Origin: a virus
Strand: one strand, 5' to 3'
IMG/VR virus record: IMGVR_UViG_3300018412_000035
Span: 1-29,877 of that record
DNA: 29,877 nt
Positions 29,643 to 29,877 of this stretch are shown here, piece after piece (position 1 is the first letter of the stretch; each line of letters begins with the position of its first letter). The notes beneath the pieces were generated by a model that saw nothing but the letters and a program-made list of their open reading frames with translations, was not told the DNA's origin and ran no database searches. Position numbers and translations under genes: made by a program.

Positions 29643-29877
29643 GCTGCCTCCCGCTTCTTATTGAGGTGGGGTGCATTCGAAAGGAAAACGGCCTTTGCAA
29701 ATCCAAGAGGAGTTGCACTGCGAATGTTGGCGCGCTCGTCGCCGGGCGGACATTCGTGAATTCGGTTGTCCGGATACCAGTCAGTCACCAATCCGGCAAA
29801 GGACGTTCCGGATATGGCCTCGATCGCCTTTTTCTTCGGCACCATGCGGCCGCAGGCCATCTTCACGGCGTCGATAG
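29639..29877 (-). CDS. Hypothetical early protein, 5' end outside window
   Basis: The frame is open to the right edge of the window, so the start is probably outside; an internal GTG at 29866 has no ribosome binding site. The visible 79 residues read IDAVKMACGRMVPKKKAIEA, then GLVTDWYPDNRIHECPPGDE and a basic end (SNAPHLNKKREAA). No domain is recognised. The stop overlaps the next gene by four bases (ATGA), placing it at the upstream end of the visible operon. Confidence 0.65.
   Translation of the reverse strand, partial: IDAVKMACGRMVPKKKAIEAISGTSFAGLVTDWYPDNRIHECPPGDERANIRSATPLGFAKAVFLSNAPHLNKKREAA

Noticed and set aside
1-29877. CRISPR arrays, tRNA or rRNA genes, and insertion sequences
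   Set aside because: No regularly spaced repeats, cloverleaf segments or transposase-like reading frames were seen on either strand.

Overview
The window is a stretch of a temperate, tailed, lambda-like siphovirus of an enterobacterial host (Klebsiella, Enterobacter, Salmonella or a relative). The basis is the lambda-like gene order, typical enterobacterial Shine-Dalgarno sites, and accessory families common in enterobacterial prophages (DUF4222, DUF1382, DksA/TraR-type zinc finger, DUF1233-type excisionase). No bacterial housekeeping gene is visible. Late genes, a putative attP-like region, integrase, excisionase and delayed-early genes follow each other as in a lambda virion map. This suggests a free phage, a circular form, or a permuted or tandem prophage rather than a prophage cut at its ends.

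Positions 1-10535 (+ strand) hold the packaging, head, neck and tail-tube genes: terminase large subunit (5' end missing), portal, MuF-type minor head protein, a free-standing HNH endonuclease cassette with a foldable leader, a DUF2213-type protease/scaffold with a possible nested start, decoration protein, major capsid, connectors, tail completion and terminator proteins, a tail tube protein with a C-terminal Ig-like domain, and a DUF6246-like tail assembly protein. Positions 10536-12670 form an AT-richer island of accessory genes between the tail assembly gene and the tape measure: a GNAT-like protein, a small basic protein, a gene on the opposite strand, and a lipoprotein gene with its own promoter. 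Positions 12685-20673 hold the tape measure and tail-tip genes (M-, L-, K- and J-like). The J-like protein carries an N-terminal ThiS/ubiquitin-like domain ending in a glycine run, encoded next to an NlpC-like peptidase.

Positions 20760-25545 form the most interesting system: a serine-invertase-driven receptor-binding switch. A tailspike gene on + and a startless tailspike cassette on - face each other across an approximately 3.75 kb segment bounded by two inverted 26-bp crossover-like sites (21178-21203 and 24925-24950). A Gin/Hin/Pin-family invertase lies just outside the right site. Recombination at the shared central TG would join the N-terminal anchor in frame to the other beta-helix domain, giving a predicted 735-residue spike. 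In the orientation shown, the expressed spike is interrupted by an in-frame TAA at 21444, whereas the silent alternative is open throughout.

Positions 25546-26161 contain a possible 35-residue membrane peptide, strong hairpins, paired ATGGGGCA repeats and an IHF-like site, consistent with attP. Positions 26162-29877 (- strand) carry integrase, excisionase and a tightly overlapping operon of small early genes running off the right end. Several intrinsic terminators sit inside the late region, often directly before the next ribosome binding site, which suggests that late transcription relies on antitermination.
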